A stretch of 64,000 bases of DNA from Acidobacteriaceae bacterium. GTDB lineage: Bacteria; Acidobacteriota; Terriglobia; Terriglobales; Acidobacteriaceae. The notes beneath the pieces are model-generated. The model did not search any database, was not told the origin of the DNA, and worked only from the letters and a program-made list of their open reading frames with translations. Made by a program: the position numbers and the translations under genes. The stretch spans positions 1-64,000 of the forward strand of contig PMAT01000084.1 in NCBI GenBank assembly GCA_003152695.1. The letters are read 5' to 3'. Shown piece after piece: positions 6,831 through 15,925 of this stretch; the stretch's first letter is position 1, and each line of letters opens with the position of its first letter.

Positions 6831-6833
6831 GCC

Positions 6834-7514
6834 TTGCCAGGCACCGTTCCAGTTGATCAAAGAGATACGCGTCGACTGATTCCCGCGCAATACGCGGAGG
6901 GCGGGGCCTCTGTGCTGACCCGGCTCACGGATGACAGGGACCTTCTGGACGGAATCTTTGAACTCGACAACGCCACAAATGATCGCCTTTTGGCAGAATC
7001 TGGACTGCTGCCGGGAATCGATGCAAGGGAACTGGTCTTTGGAATTCCTTCGTATCGAATCATCAATGCAGCCTTCTGCCACCCGGCGCCGGACGGCTCC
7101 CGCTTCAATTCGGCCGATCGGGGCGCATGGTATGCAGCCCTTGAATTGGAGACCTCACAAGCCGAAGTTGCTTACCACAAGCAGCTCTGGCTGCAAGAGA
7201 CAGGTTGGAACGAAGAAGAACGCGCGGATTACGTCGATTACCGAGCGGATTTCCGTGCTGAATTCCACGACATCCGAGGAATGAAGGAGTATGCAGATTG
7301 TCTCTCTCCGAGCAGCTACGCTACCTCGCAGGCACTTGCAGCCCAGCTCCTAGAATCCGGCTCCGCGGGAATTATTTATCCCAGCGTCCGCCGCTCTGGC
7401 GGAACGTGCATCGCGTGTTTTCGACCGGTTTTGGTGACCAACGTTCAAAAAGGTGAGAGATTCACGTTCGTCTTCGCTGATTCTCGTACTCCGCCAACGA
7501 TTCGGAGATGTTAG
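6834..7514 (+). CDS. RES-domain toxin (NAD-degrading type)
   Basis: A 226-residue toxin. Its RES domain shows the conserved order of polar residues: LTDDRDLLDG and ATNDRLLAESG in the N-terminal part, GSRFNSADRGAWYAALELETSQAEVAYHK in segments around residues 87-115, and a C-terminal ATSQALA-GIIYPSVR-GGTCIACFRP block. Characterised RES toxins (MbcT, ParT, Res) degrade NAD+ or modify targets with ADP-ribose; the Arg-Glu-Ser residues that name the family are visible. The start is a TTG at 6834, 3 nt after the antitoxin stop; the protein aligns with family starts only if this codon is used. It appears intact. The tRNA-Ala gene follows on the other strand. Confidence 0.85.
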   Translation: MPGTVPVDQRDTRRLIPAQYAEGGASVLTRLTDDRDLLDGIFELDNATNDRLLAESGLLPGIDARELVFGIPSYRIINAAFCHPAPDGSRFNSADRGAWYAALELETSQAEVAYHKQLWLQETGWNEEERADYVDYRADFRAEFHDIRGMKEYADCLSPSSYATSQALAAQLLESGSAGIIYPSVRRSGGTCIACFRPVLVTNVQKGERFTFVFADSRTPPTIRRC

Positions 7515-7559
7515 CAAGACCAAGTGGAGAAAGGAGGTTGTTCTAAGTTGTTGATTTTT

Positions 7560-7635
7560 TGGTGGACCTGGCCGGGATCGAACCGGCGACCTCTTCCATG
7601 CCATGGAAGCGCGCTCCCAGCTGCGCCACAGGCCC
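7560..7635 (-). tRNA. tRNA-Ala (GGC)
   Basis: The minus-strand cloverleaf has acceptor GGGCCTG paired with CAGGTCC, which includes the alanine identity pair G3-U70. The anticodon stem CTTCC/GGAAG carries loop ATGGCAT, so the anticodon is GGC. The T-arm reads GGTTCGATCCC and CCA is encoded. Confidence 0.95.
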
Positions 7636-7801
7636 ACACTTGCGAGAAGACAGATGCCCGGAAAGCGGGCGTCTCAAGTATTTTCTACCACCCGCATGGC
7701 TTAGTCAAACTCCCTGATTGCACACTCACGATCGAGCACTCAGGTGCGGTTTGACTGACTCGTCAGCGGTCAGTGCAACGAATCAACTTTGGTGAAATGA
7801 T

Positions 7802-7878
<77 letters not shown>

Positions 7879-7978
7879 ACTGTTTTGCTTCCCTGATTCT
7901 AAACCACTTCCAACAACGGAACCACGGAGCGATGCCCCTTCTCGATGCAAACTCCGCTAAAACTGTGCCAAAACCCCA

Positions 7979-8305
7979 TCAGTTGACCCTGGCTGTGTCA
8001 AAACTGATGTTCTGTTCGTTTGCCTGCCGATTCAGCTTGAATAAAGCTCCGCGCTTCATCTGCAGCTTCATCTGAGAATACTTCTTGAAGACCTTGGCGT
8101 CTCCCTGCCTCAATAGCTGCGTGACCCATTCGTCCGCAACGCCGCCAGCACTCAGCCGAGTCGCGTAGGTGGATCGCAGATCGTAGATGCGGAAATACGG
8201 AATACCAGCCCGCCGTTCATGCCAGCAACCCCGGTCCATCCCAATGCCTTCATTAGCGATAAACGGAAGCTCAGAGGTGCCGGTAATTCGAGTTCTGAAC
8301 GGCAA
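7979..8305 (-). pseudogene. C-terminal stump of a tyrosine recombinase (integrase)
   Basis: A 108-residue frame that keeps only the end of a phage-type tyrosine recombinase. It has the box with the catalytic arginine (YDLRSTYATRLSAGG), a degenerate middle part (LLRQGDAKV) and the tyrosine nucleophile context (FKKYSQMKLQ). The N-terminal arm-binding and core-binding domains and the first catalytic arginine and lysine are missing, so it cannot be active. The gene stops abruptly near 8305, about 100 bp before the divergent DUF4105 gene. With tRNA-Pro and tRNA-Ala next door, it marks an old integration event. Between the tRNA and the stump, CATCAGTT and AACTGATG form an 8-bp inverted repeat, possibly its terminator. 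Confidence 0.7.
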
Positions 8306-8403
8306 CGTTCAACCGCTTGCTGGCGCCATCGATCCGGCGATTCTACCGTGCCGCATAGAGGCAATGAAAGGAGATTAGACTTGACCTCAAGATTCCGAAT
8401 GTT

Positions 8404-9447
8404 ATGAATACTAAGGATCTTCGCTCTCAGCCTACCCCGCCGCCTAGGGGATTCAGACCGCTGCGCATGCTTGGACTCGTGATCATGTGGTTGGTTCTCG
8501 CCTTGCTCACTCTCTGGGCAGTAGCAGCCCTCTACGTTGATTTTCGGATAGCAGCGTTGCGCATTCCGTTGACCGTGATCTATGTTCTCGCGATTATCGC
8601 GATCCTGGTCAAGGTCAAACGACGGCCCTGGGCTGCCGCTCTCTGTCTTGCCGGCTTCTGCGTCGTGCTGACGTGGTGGCTCAGCCTGAAGCCGTCGAAC
8701 GACGGCGATTGGCAGGCCGACACTAGCCGGACCGCCTGGGCCGAGATCAATGGTGATCGAGTTACCATCCACAACCTGCGCAACTGTGACTATCACACCG
8801 AAACCGAATACTCGGATTGCTGGAGCGACCGGACCGTTTATCTATCGCAACTCCGTTACGCGGACCTTTTCTTCACCACCTGGGGGTCAAAGTATATCGG
8901 TCACCCGATTGTCAGCTTCCAATTCGGGGACAACGACCATATCGCGTTCTCGATCGAGGCACGCTACAAAGCTGGCCAATCGTACTCGGCGATCCTTGGA
9001 TTCTTTCGGCAGTATGACCTGATCTTCATCACCGCCGACGAGCGCGACGTCATTCGATTGCGTACCAACTACCGTAAGGATGAGCAAGTGTTCCTGTATC
9101 GCACCACCGTGTCGCCGGAAAGGGCGCGAGAGATATTCCTCATCTATGCCGATTACCTGAACCAGTTGAGAGATCAACCGGAGTGGTATAACGCACTGAC
9201 CCGAAACTGCACGACGACCCTCGACAGCAAAATCGTCGCAGACGTCAAGAATCCCCAGCCCTGGAACTACCAGCTCCTGCTGAACGGCACACTGGACGAA
9301 CTCCTCTACAACCGTGGGCGCCTGGTCACCGGTGGACTCTCGTTTCCAGAATTAAAGCAGCGTGAGCACATCAATGCAGCCGCCAGAGCGGCGAACCAGT
9401 CTCCTGATTTCTCCACGCTCATTCGCGTCGGGCGAGCAGGATTCTGA
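8404..9447 (+). CDS. DUF4105 membrane protein
   Basis: A 347-residue inner-membrane protein with three hydrophobic segments (about residues 20-45, 50-70 and 75-97) and then a soluble domain of ~240 residues. That domain matches DUF4105 (also called the Lnb N-terminal periplasmic domain): WAEINGDRVTIHNLRNCDY, SFQFGDNDHIAFSIEAR and the hallmark ALTRNCTT with a cysteine near residue 265, proposed to be catalytic by analogy with NlpC-like folds. The function is not established; the family is envelope-associated. The ATG at 8404 has no clear ribosome site. The gene follows the integrase stump and converges with the patatin gene, 28 bp apart. Confidence 0.8.
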   Translation: MNTKDLRSQPTPPPRGFRPLRMLGLVIMWLVLALLTLWAVAALYVDFRIAALRIPLTVIYVLAIIAILVKVKRRPWAAALCLAGFCVVLTWWLSLKPSNDGDWQADTSRTAWAEINGDRVTIHNLRNCDYHTETEYSDCWSDRTVYLSQLRYADLFFTTWGSKYIGHPIVSFQFGDNDHIAFSIEARYKAGQSYSAILGFFRQYDLIFITADERDVIRLRTNYRKDEQVFLYRTTVSPERAREIFLIYADYLNQLRDQPEWYNALTRNCTTTLDSKIVADVKNPQPWNYQLLLNGTLDELLYNRGRLVTGGLSFPELKQREHINAAARAANQSPDFSTLIRVGRAGF

Positions 9448-9475
9448 AGACGAAACTTGCGCCGTGGCATTTCCT

Positions 9476-11686
9476 CTAAAACAGCCGCCCCACGCGGAAG
9501 AAGAACTTCCGGTGTCCGGTATCGCCATACGCGTAGGCTGCTTCTACTGGCCCGAAGATCGTATTGACTACGATTCCCGCCGCACCATCGGTCGGGAAAC
9601 CCGATGCCTTGTTCACCATTGTGTGGGGCGGCCCATAAACCTGGGCAGCCTCATAGACGCCCAGGAAATAGATGCCGCTACCCAGTAAAGGCGGCAGCTT
9701 CGCCAGTTGCCGTATATATCCCGCCTGGAAGAGGAAGTACTTATCCATCAGCAGTTCATTGACGCCATACGCCACCAGGCGTTGCGAGCCTCCCAAAGAA
9801 AACTGCGGCAAGCCGGTTGCGTAGTCGAATGTTGTCCCGCCGTATCCGCTCAGAAAAACCGAGGAGGGTTCGTTCAGCCGGAAATAATTCTGGGAGACGA
9901 TCTCGGCCGAAGGATAGGGCCTGGGCGCTTCCGGACTGGCGTTCGTCCACTGAAAATTGGCCTGGAGGTTTTGTCCCGCGCGCGGAATCACGGCATTGTC
10001 CAGGCGATCCAGCTTGTATTGGATTCTGGCGTCGCCAAAGGTGCCAGAAACGGATGGGAGTTCATTCGGATTTCCAGTCTGTCTTGCGAAGCGTTCCCAC
10101 CCGCCTTCATAGCCAACACGCAGTTCTCCCGTGGTTCCGAACTGATAGCCCACATCGAGACCCCCGCCTCCGGTGTTGCGCCGATAGGTGGAAAGTAGTT
10201 TATTGTTGTCGTAAATGTAAAATGGACTGCTATCGATCAGTCCCCGGGGGGCGACGAACCATTGGGTCAGCGGAGTGAAGGGATGGTAATACTCCGACCT
10301 CAGACCATACTCAGAGAACAGGGTGACGTCATTGCGCCACTCCGAGCGGAAGCCGCCGACGTCGAGGAACGTAACTCTGGCGCCGAGGTTGAAGGTAACG
10401 TTCTTCAAGCTGGATCCGTCGATAAGGATGAGCGGCCGGACGATCGGCGGCCCGTAGGTATTTTCCTCGGTCTTCACCAAGAGTCCCTGCTGGCCGTTGC
10501 GCTCTACCATTTGGTAGCTGAGCACCGAAAATCGCCCAAACCCCTTCAGGTGCATGATGTCCTGATCGAGTTGGTCGAAGTCGAGAGGCTTGCCCACCAC
10601 GCCAGCCATTTGCTCTTCCACCCGGCGCGAAAGATTTCCATTCACCCCGTCGACCGCGATAAACGTGGGAACGGGATTGGTGCGGCGTCGGGCCGCGCGA
10701 TCAGCCAAGTATTGGTTCCAGGTGGCATCATCCACCGCCAGCGTCATCAAGACCTTGGACTTTGCCGCGGCTGCATCGTATCCGGCTTTGATGATCGCGT
10801 CAGCGTCGTCAAAACTTAACGCGCTCCATTTCTGCACCGGTACTGAGACGAGTATGTCCGCCTTTTCCATACTTAGCAGTTCGTTGGCGGAGATCATGAC
10901 CGCGATCGAATCGCCGAGGACCGAGAACGAGGAAAGACTTGCATTGGGAAGCACCGGCGCCTCCGCCAGGTGAATCGCCAGTGTCAGATCGGCTCCCATC
11001 TCTTTCGCTACCTCGACGGGAATGTTCTGCAGCAAGCCACCGTCGGCGTAGATGGCATCCTTGGTCCGCACGGGCGTAAAGATTCCTGGCAGAGACATGG
11101 TGGACCGCAGAGCCAGGGACAAGGACCCGCTGCGGAAAACCTTGGGCTTGCCGCTGACCAGGTCGGTGGCTACGCATGCGAACGGAGTTGGGAGATCGTT
11201 GAAGCTCTTGATCTCCGAGTAAGGAAGGGCGATCTTATCGAGAACCAGCGAGACTTGTTGGCCGGAGTTGAAGCCCTCGGGAAACTGCAGGCCTTTGCGC
11301 AACCCAAATTCCAGGTTGTTGGGATAGTCGCGGGCGTCTTCCTTGCGCCGAAACGAGAGGGCGTCGAAGGGCGTCTGCCCCGCCATGACCTGGTCCCAGG
11401 GGATTTCGTTCACGATCTGGCGCATCTCAGCGGCATTGTGTCCGGTGGCATAGACCCCGCCAACCAGGCCGCCCATGCTGGTGCCGGCGATATAGTCAAA
11501 CGGAATGTGGTGTTCCTCCAGCCAGGTAATGACACCCACGTGGGCAAGTCCCAGCGCCCCACCGCCTTGGAGCACCAGGCCTACGGTAGAACGCTTTGAC
11601 TTGGGTGACTGCTCTTGTGCGGCTGCAAATGCGACGGAAAGGATGAGAACGATGCTGGTGAACAACAATCTAAGATGCCGGTACAT
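9476..11686 (-). CDS. Patatin-like phospholipase with outer-membrane barrel (type Vd-like)
   Basis: A 736-residue exported protein. It has a signal peptide to about residue 23, a patatin domain (oxyanion loop GGGALG 41-46, nucleophile GTSMG with Ser70, catalytic Asp215 in ADGG), a POTRA-like linker around 335-420, and a C-terminal half of alternating strands ending in FFFRVGRLF with an aromatic terminal residue, typical of an outer-membrane barrel. This order matches PlpD-type Vd autotransporters, in which a phospholipase A is carried to the cell surface by its own barrel. The start at 11686 has GGAGA upstream and fits the signal peptide; an upstream in-frame ATG at 11716 would spoil it. It may act on phospholipids outside the cell or in the outer membrane. 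Confidence 0.85.
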   Translation of the reverse strand: MYRHLRLLFTSIVLILSVAFAAAQEQSPKSKRSTVGLVLQGGGALGLAHVGVITWLEEHHIPFDYIAGTSMGGLVGGVYATGHNAAEMRQIVNEIPWDQVMAGQTPFDALSFRRKEDARDYPNNLEFGLRKGLQFPEGFNSGQQVSLVLDKIALPYSEIKSFNDLPTPFACVATDLVSGKPKVFRSGSLSLALRSTMSLPGIFTPVRTKDAIYADGGLLQNIPVEVAKEMGADLTLAIHLAEAPVLPNASLSSFSVLGDSIAVMISANELLSMEKADILVSVPVQKWSALSFDDADAIIKAGYDAAAAKSKVLMTLAVDDATWNQYLADRAARRRTNPVPTFIAVDGVNGNLSRRVEEQMAGVVGKPLDFDQLDQDIMHLKGFGRFSVLSYQMVERNGQQGLLVKTEENTYGPPIVRPLILIDGSSLKNVTFNLGARVTFLDVGGFRSEWRNDVTLFSEYGLRSEYYHPFTPLTQWFVAPRGLIDSSPFYIYDNNKLLSTYRRNTGGGGLDVGYQFGTTGELRVGYEGGWERFARQTGNPNELPSVSGTFGDARIQYKLDRLDNAVIPRAGQNLQANFQWTNASPEAPRPYPSAEIVSQNYFRLNEPSSVFLSGYGGTTFDYATGLPQFSLGGSQRLVAYGVNELLMDKYFLFQAGYIRQLAKLPPLLGSGIYFLGVYEAAQVYGPPHTMVNKASGFPTDGAAGIVVNTIFGPVEAAYAYGDTGHRKFFFRVGRLF

Positions 11687-11791
11687 ATTGATTCTCCAAT
11701 AATCTGAAAAGATCAATGACAGGACCCGTCGCCCTGAGACGCATTTCGGTTCTCCCTTAACCCCTTGTCAGCCAGCCAGCGCGAGAAATAA

Positions 11792-12544
11792 TTATTTGGA
11801 CAACGACTGGGAAAGGCTTTCGAGGTTCTGCGGAACCACGTGAATAAAACCGCGGCGCGGGCTGTCGATATCCGATATCAGAAGGAACGCGAGAGCGACC
11901 ACCAGCGGCAAAACAACAAGCAGGCCGGATTTTGCTCCAGCGCCGTGTGCTCCATAGCCGACCAATAGGTTGCAACAGACGGCGATCGCCATCATCAAAG
12001 TCCATGCCGAACGAGGGATGCGGTTCCACCATGCCGCCTGGGTATATCCCTGCGAGTTCAACACATCGTTCATGCCGGCAACGGCGAGTGCGATCACAGG
12101 GCTCGGATGCGCCACGGCTGGGGACTGTACCGCCGACCACATCTCTCTCTGCAGTTGCGCGGTGTCGGCATCAATCTGCTGCAACTCTTGCTCGCTGCGG
12201 GTTCGGTAGAACCTGAGACGCAACTCGAGATACTTCCCAAGCTGGGTACGCACTCCTGCCGCATCCGCCGCCGGCAGCAGTCCTGCCCGGACATATTCCG
12301 TGCCAATCGCATTGGCCTCTGCTTCCTCGTAATTCTTGCGTAGATCGTAGCGGGTGATCGCCATGGAGAAACTGAACCCAATGATGAGGCCGAGCAGGGT
12401 CAGAGTAGCGGCCTCCACAACGTTGAAATCTTCCCGCTCCCCCTGGTTCAGCGGCCGCCGTCTCCGCAACCATGTCCCGACTTGCGCCGCGACCCACAGC
12501 ACCAGCAACGAGACCAGAAAGAAAATGCGTGGATAGCTCAACAT
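11792..12544 (-). CDS. DUF4239 (bestrophin-like) membrane protein
   Basis: A 250-residue inner-membrane protein with four hydrophobic segments: residues 6-23, 45-62, 180-200 and 205-225. The loop after the second segment contains FSFSMAITRYDLRKN and EEAEANAIGTEYVRAGLL, the signature of DUF4239 proteins annotated as bestrophin-like. Function is unknown; anion transport has been suggested only by fold. The start is supported by AAGGAAGGAG upstream. The gene lies just upstream of the patatin gene on the same strand, with a 105-bp gap between them. Confidence 0.75.
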   Translation of the reverse strand: MLSYPRIFFLVSLLVLWVAAQVGTWLRRRRPLNQGEREDFNVVEAATLTLLGLIIGFSFSMAITRYDLRKNYEEAEANAIGTEYVRAGLLPAADAAGVRTQLGKYLELRLRFYRTRSEQELQQIDADTAQLQREMWSAVQSPAVAHPSPVIALAVAGMNDVLNSQGYTQAAWWNRIPRSAWTLMMAIAVCCNLLVGYGAHGAGAKSGLLVVLPLVVALAFLLISDIDSPRRGFIHVVPQNLESLSQSLSK

Positions 12545-12994
12545 GCGTTCTGCTCCTTCCTTGTTCCCGGCTCAGCCAAAGAAACAGGCCCTTTGCCGGC
12601 GTGCTCCGCCAGGACGCCGCCTCCGCCTCGGCCACCCTTTTCCCCATCTCCGCTTGATCGCGTCAAGGCTGAAGCTCGCGCCCCGCTGCATCCGGGTAAT
12701 CGAGGAAGGTTTGGATTTCCTTGCCTATTATCTGCTGGACAAACACGAAGTACCAGAATTCGTACTTGAACCAATCGAAGTATTGTTGCGCGCCGTCTTT
12801 CGTCCCTCCCAGAGTCAGCCTTCGAACACTTGCGCCCAAATCCATACTTCTTCTTTTCGGCCGGTCCCGGTCAGTTCCCGCCGGGAGAATCTTACTTCGT
12901 CTGCCAGTTCACTACGACTACGGATGATGGGGAACTGTCACTTTCGCCAGGGCGGGCGTCGAGAGCTGCGCTTACGAGAAAGAATGATCTGACT
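12545..12994. other. 450-bp gap without a confident gene
   Basis: Both strands carry protein-like frames here. On the minus strand, a 60-residue frame (12845-12663) is unusually aromatic (FDWFKYEFWYFVFVQQ). On the plus strand, a frame through 12700-12800 also looks regular (FLAYYLLDKHEVPEFVL). They are near antisense images, so at most one is real. Neither has a good ribosome site. It may be a decayed gene; no RNA gene or repeat is visible. Confidence 0.4.
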
Positions 12995-13498
12995 CTATCT
13001 GCGCGATCTCCCGTGACGCAGCCCCAAATCTCCCTGGACGACGCTAAGAAGGAAGGCTGTGGTTAGACCAAACAGCAGCCATCCATTCAACGCCTCCAGC
13101 GCTCCCAGGAGTTGCCAGTGGTCTTCCAGAAGCAGATTCGTGTGCCCGTAGCTGGTGATCGCGTTCAGCGAATAGAGTATCGCGGACCTCTTGTCAGGGA
13201 GAGCGCCGAGAAGCCGGTAGGCGGCAGCCCAGATACCTGCCTCCATCGCGTGTAGAAAAGTGGCCAACCAGGTCGTGCAACCTATCACAAGGAGGAAAAT
13301 AGCCGTGGGGTAACGGTGATGGATAGTGCGGCTGGAAACGCGAGCAAGTGCGTGGATCATGAGTCCGAGGCCCAGGACATGGAGGAGCACGGTCAGCACG
13401 ATTAACGGCAAACCCCATGCCCAGTTGGCACGCCAAGTGGTAGGGTTGACCACGACGAGGGTGAAAACTCCTTGCGCAATTCTCATCGAGACCATCAT
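12995..13498 (-). CDS. Pore-loop ion-channel-like membrane protein
   Basis: A 167-residue membrane protein with hydrophobic segments at about 28-50, 66-84, 88-98 and 140-158. Before the last segment lies YSLNAITSYGHTN, placed like the pore loop and selectivity filter of two-transmembrane potassium channels (usual TVGYG), followed by an ALEALNGWLLFG helix as in bacterial two-pore-domain-like proteins. The filter is altered to TSYGH, so potassium selectivity cannot be assumed. No cytoplasmic regulatory domain is attached. It sits upstream of DUF4239 and downstream of a receiver-only regulator, all on the minus strand. An intact channel-like product is likely; its ion is unknown. Confidence 0.6.
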   Translation of the reverse strand: MMVSMRIAQGVFTLVVVNPTTWRANWAWGLPLIVLTVLLHVLGLGLMIHALARVSSRTIHHRYPTAIFLLVIGCTTWLATFLHAMEAGIWAAAYRLLGALPDKRSAILYSLNAITSYGHTNLLLEDHWQLLGALEALNGWLLFGLTTAFLLSVVQGDLGLRHGRSRR

Positions 13499-13624
13499 CC
13501 GTCGTTTACTCGGCTCACGAGACGAATTGTCCCAAATCGTTATGCAGAGCTGGCAGTCGTCTTGGCCCCATCACGTTGGAAGTGTCGCAGCCAATTCGCG
13601 ACCACTCAAGGCTGGATTGTAACT

Positions 13625-14050
13625 CTACCTCGGCGTGAAACTCGACACAAAGGTACGCCCCTGCATCGCTCCAAGAATTGCTGGGACCAGGTCGGTAGAG
13701 AGGCAGGTTTTGGTAACGTAGCCGACCGCTCCGGCAGAAAACGCCGCAGCAACAAAGTCATGATCTTCATGGATCGTCAGAAATACGACCTTGGTACGGC
13801 AATGCGCCTTCTGGAGCTGTCTTGCGGCCTGCAGTCCATCTAGAACCGGCATTGAGATATCGATCACAAGCACGTCTGGATTGAGCGTGAGGACCGCCTC
13901 CACGGCTTGGCTGCCATTTGCCACCACGCCGACAACTTCATACTCCTCGGCCAATAGCCGGCGAACTCTTGCGAGCAATGCCTGATGATCATCGGCGAGC
14001 ACGACCCGAATCTTGGCCAGTGGGACTCGGTCATTGATTTCGACTAACAA
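13625..14050 (-). CDS. Receiver-only response regulator (NarL-like REC)
   Basis: A 141-residue protein consisting of a CheY-like receiver and little else. An acidic pair is in VLADDHQ, the phospho-acceptor Asp is in VLVIDISMP near residue 60, a switch Thr is in VFLTIHED and the conserved Lys is in YVTKTC. The sequence is closest in style to NarL/FixJ receivers, but the frame stops where the output helix-turn-helix would begin; either it is a natural single-domain regulator or it lost its effector. No cognate kinase is adjacent. The first ATG (14050) precedes a 10-residue extension; its start is uncertain. Confidence 0.75.
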   Translation of the reverse strand: MLVEINDRVPLAKIRVVLADDHQALLARVRRLLAEEYEVVGVVANGSQAVEAVLTLNPDVLVIDISMPVLDGLQAARQLQKAHCRTKVVFLTIHEDHDFVAAAFSAGAVGYVTKTCLSTDLVPAILGAMQGRTFVSSFTPR

Positions 14051-14325
14051 GTCACGGATGCCTCAAATTGCGCTTGTTCTCTTATTGCGGATCTTTGACT
14101 ACTGTCACTTGCGACAGTGAGCGGTTGATGCAGAGGCTTGTACAGCCGTCATGAACTGCGGGGCTCCAAAAGCGTTCGTTTGTCCTTCACCTCGGCCATT
14201 TCTGAGCAACAGTTTCGATGCTTATATGGGACGTGAACGCGAGAGCATGCCGAGGGTTGGAACCGTCTTGATCTTGCTTCCCGTCGCTTGGCAATCCCAG
14301 ACCGAATTTGACACTCCCGAAACGG

Positions 14326-14922
14326 TTACTTCTCCCGGCGCACGTTGGCCAGCCGCAACGGCTTTTGGCCGTAGTGCTCGATCTCCAATTCACCCTTCTT
14401 GTTGAACTTGACCTTGCAAGCTGCGGACAGCAAGCCTGAGCCATTGCCGTCCTTATCCAGGTTGAGAATAACGATCCCGATAGGGTAGTCCCGCGACCGG
14501 CTGCTGTTGGAAAGATCGCCAAAGGAGATGGGGCGATTGGTTGCCATCGTGATGCGTACACCGCCATTCTTATCCGGATGCACACGGGCGATGCGGAAGC
14601 CGCTGCCCACAGAGCCCGTGGGAGCGACACGGCCTACGTCCTGAGCCTTCTCCAGAGCACTTACCAGCCCGTCCTGGCCCTTGCTCTTAAGGGTGGCCGT
14701 GTATTCCTGGATGTCCTGGTCGCTGGTCAAACCGGTGAGATATATCGTGACACCAACGCTCTTACCGGCGGCGGCACCGGCCTGGCCGATGGCGGTTGCT
14801 GAGAATTGTGCCGGCAACGCTACTTGGGCGGCAGCGCTGGACATGATGCTTACGGAGAACAAGACTGGGACGGCCAACAGCCAAACTCGAGTCATGAGCG
14901 ATCGCAATTTCATCTTCTTCAC
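14326..14922 (-). CDS. Secreted protein of unknown function
   Basis: A 198-residue exported protein. Residues 1-33 form a long signal peptide (basic MKKMKLRS, hydrophobic core, SSAAAQ). The mature part begins with an Ala/Gly-rich strand pattern (FSATAIGQAGAAAGKSVGVTIYLTG) and has a glycine- and charge-balanced C-terminus ending in VRREK. There are no recognisable catalytic motifs. It may be a periplasmic beta-rich protein. It lies alone between the receiver gene and the DUF4136 gene on the same strand. Confidence 0.65.
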   Translation of the reverse strand: MKKMKLRSLMTRVWLLAVPVLFSVSIMSSAAAQVALPAQFSATAIGQAGAAAGKSVGVTIYLTGLTSDQDIQEYTATLKSKGQDGLVSALEKAQDVGRVAPTGSVGSGFRIARVHPDKNGGVRITMATNRPISFGDLSNSSRSRDYPIGIVILNLDKDGNGSGLLSAACKVKFNKKGELEIEHYGQKPLRLANVRREK

Positions 14923-15028
14923 CTCGTCCTTAGAATTGTTTGGACAACCATTCGCCTAACATCTGATCTACCAAAGCTGTATCTGGACTGAGCGCGCTCT
15001 GCACTTCGCTGTGGCGGGACTGCGGGTC

Positions 15029-15607
15029 CTACGGTTTGCCCACAGGACACTGCTTGAACATCTTCACAACGGCATCTTGAACCTGGCTCTCCAGCTTCTC
15101 GGGCTTGGTGCTAAGGTTCTGTTGCGCCATGCCACGCCACACAAGTTTCTTGGCGTTGGCATCGATTAGATCGACAACCAATTCTCCCTTGTGGACAGTT
15201 ACTGTCGTGTTACCCCAGGTGCCTGCCAGAGCCGGCCCGGAGAAGCTCGGGTCAAAGGGTGGAATGCCTCCGGTCGCATTGTACAGCGGATCGTTGGAGT
15301 AGAACGTGGAATCCTGGTCGATGGATCCATACACCTGAATGATCAGGTCTGGATTGCTGGCAACTTTCTTGAGGCCTTTCTGCGTAAGTTGGTCTTCGAT
15401 GGCGCCGACGACATCGGCCGCCAGCATGGGGTGTGCCACCGCGCCATGTGGCACCCAGGCGAACGTCTTAAACTTGGAAAAATCGGCGTTCGGATCGTAC
15501 TTGTTGACGTGAATCTTTTGCCCCAGCGCGCTGAGCGAAACAATCAAGACGAGCGCCAGCGCCTGCAATGGGCGCTCCAAAAACAACACAGCCTTCTCGA
15601 TAGCCAT
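15029..15607 (-). CDS. DUF4136 lipoprotein-like exported protein
   Basis: A 192-residue protein with an N-terminal hydrophobic segment (about residues 14-30) that acts as an export signal. The DUF4136 domain follows: YDPNADFSKFKTFAWVP near its start, IEDQLTQKGLKKVASNPDLIIQVYGS in the middle, and GELVVDLIDANAKKLVWRGMAQ near the C-terminus. The family is widespread in envelope proteins of Bacteroidota and Acidobacteriota; no biochemical role is known. The usual lipobox cysteine is absent here, so it is probably periplasmic, not lipid-anchored. Confidence 0.8.
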   Translation of the reverse strand: MAIEKAVLFLERPLQALALVLIVSLSALGQKIHVNKYDPNADFSKFKTFAWVPHGAVAHPMLAADVVGAIEDQLTQKGLKKVASNPDLIIQVYGSIDQDSTFYSNDPLYNATGGIPPFDPSFSGPALAGTWGNTTVTVHKGELVVDLIDANAKKLVWRGMAQQNLSTKPEKLESQVQDAVVKMFKQCPVGKP

Positions 15608-15644
15608 GTACCTCTCCCCTCGACCAAAGCGGCCGGCCTTCGGC

Positions 15645-15925
15645 TTACGGCAGAATGACCAATTCGGGCTTGCTCCCGCCGCTCATCCCGTAGGTCGCCC
15701 CGGAATAAAATGCGCCAGCATCGTACTTATAGCAGCCAGGGATCTTGGCCTTGACGGTGACTTGCTTGCTCCCCCCTCCCATGATGGGATCGTCCGGAGT
15801 GAAGAGAGAGTCGGTTCCGAAGGAAACCATGAACCCAGTGTTCTTGTTCGAGGTCATCCATATGACTGTCGTGCCGGCCTTAACGCAGAAGAACTGATTG
15901 TTCTTAGCGTTCGGAATTCCCGGTT
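15645..15925 (-). pseudogene. C-terminal stump of a cupredoxin-like protein
   Basis: The minus-strand frame from about 15925 to 15645 encodes a beta-rich end resembling a cupredoxin (CVKAGTTVIWMTSN, then KQVTVKAKIPGCYKY). The frame runs on to 16037, but the bases beyond 15925 are the antisense of a DUF2950 gene, so the true N-terminus is missing. A start or signal peptide is absent. The usual copper ligands are not clear. It meets the DUF2950 stump head to head at about 15915-15930, implying a deletion, an inversion or an assembly join. Confidence 0.5.

Noticed and set aside
12543..12992. 149-codon plus-strand frame between DUF4239 and the channel-like gene
   Set aside because: Most of it is Arg/Ser/Pro-rich reading of GC-rich DNA. 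The one regular-looking stretch is antisense to an equally regular minus-strand frame, so neither is certain.
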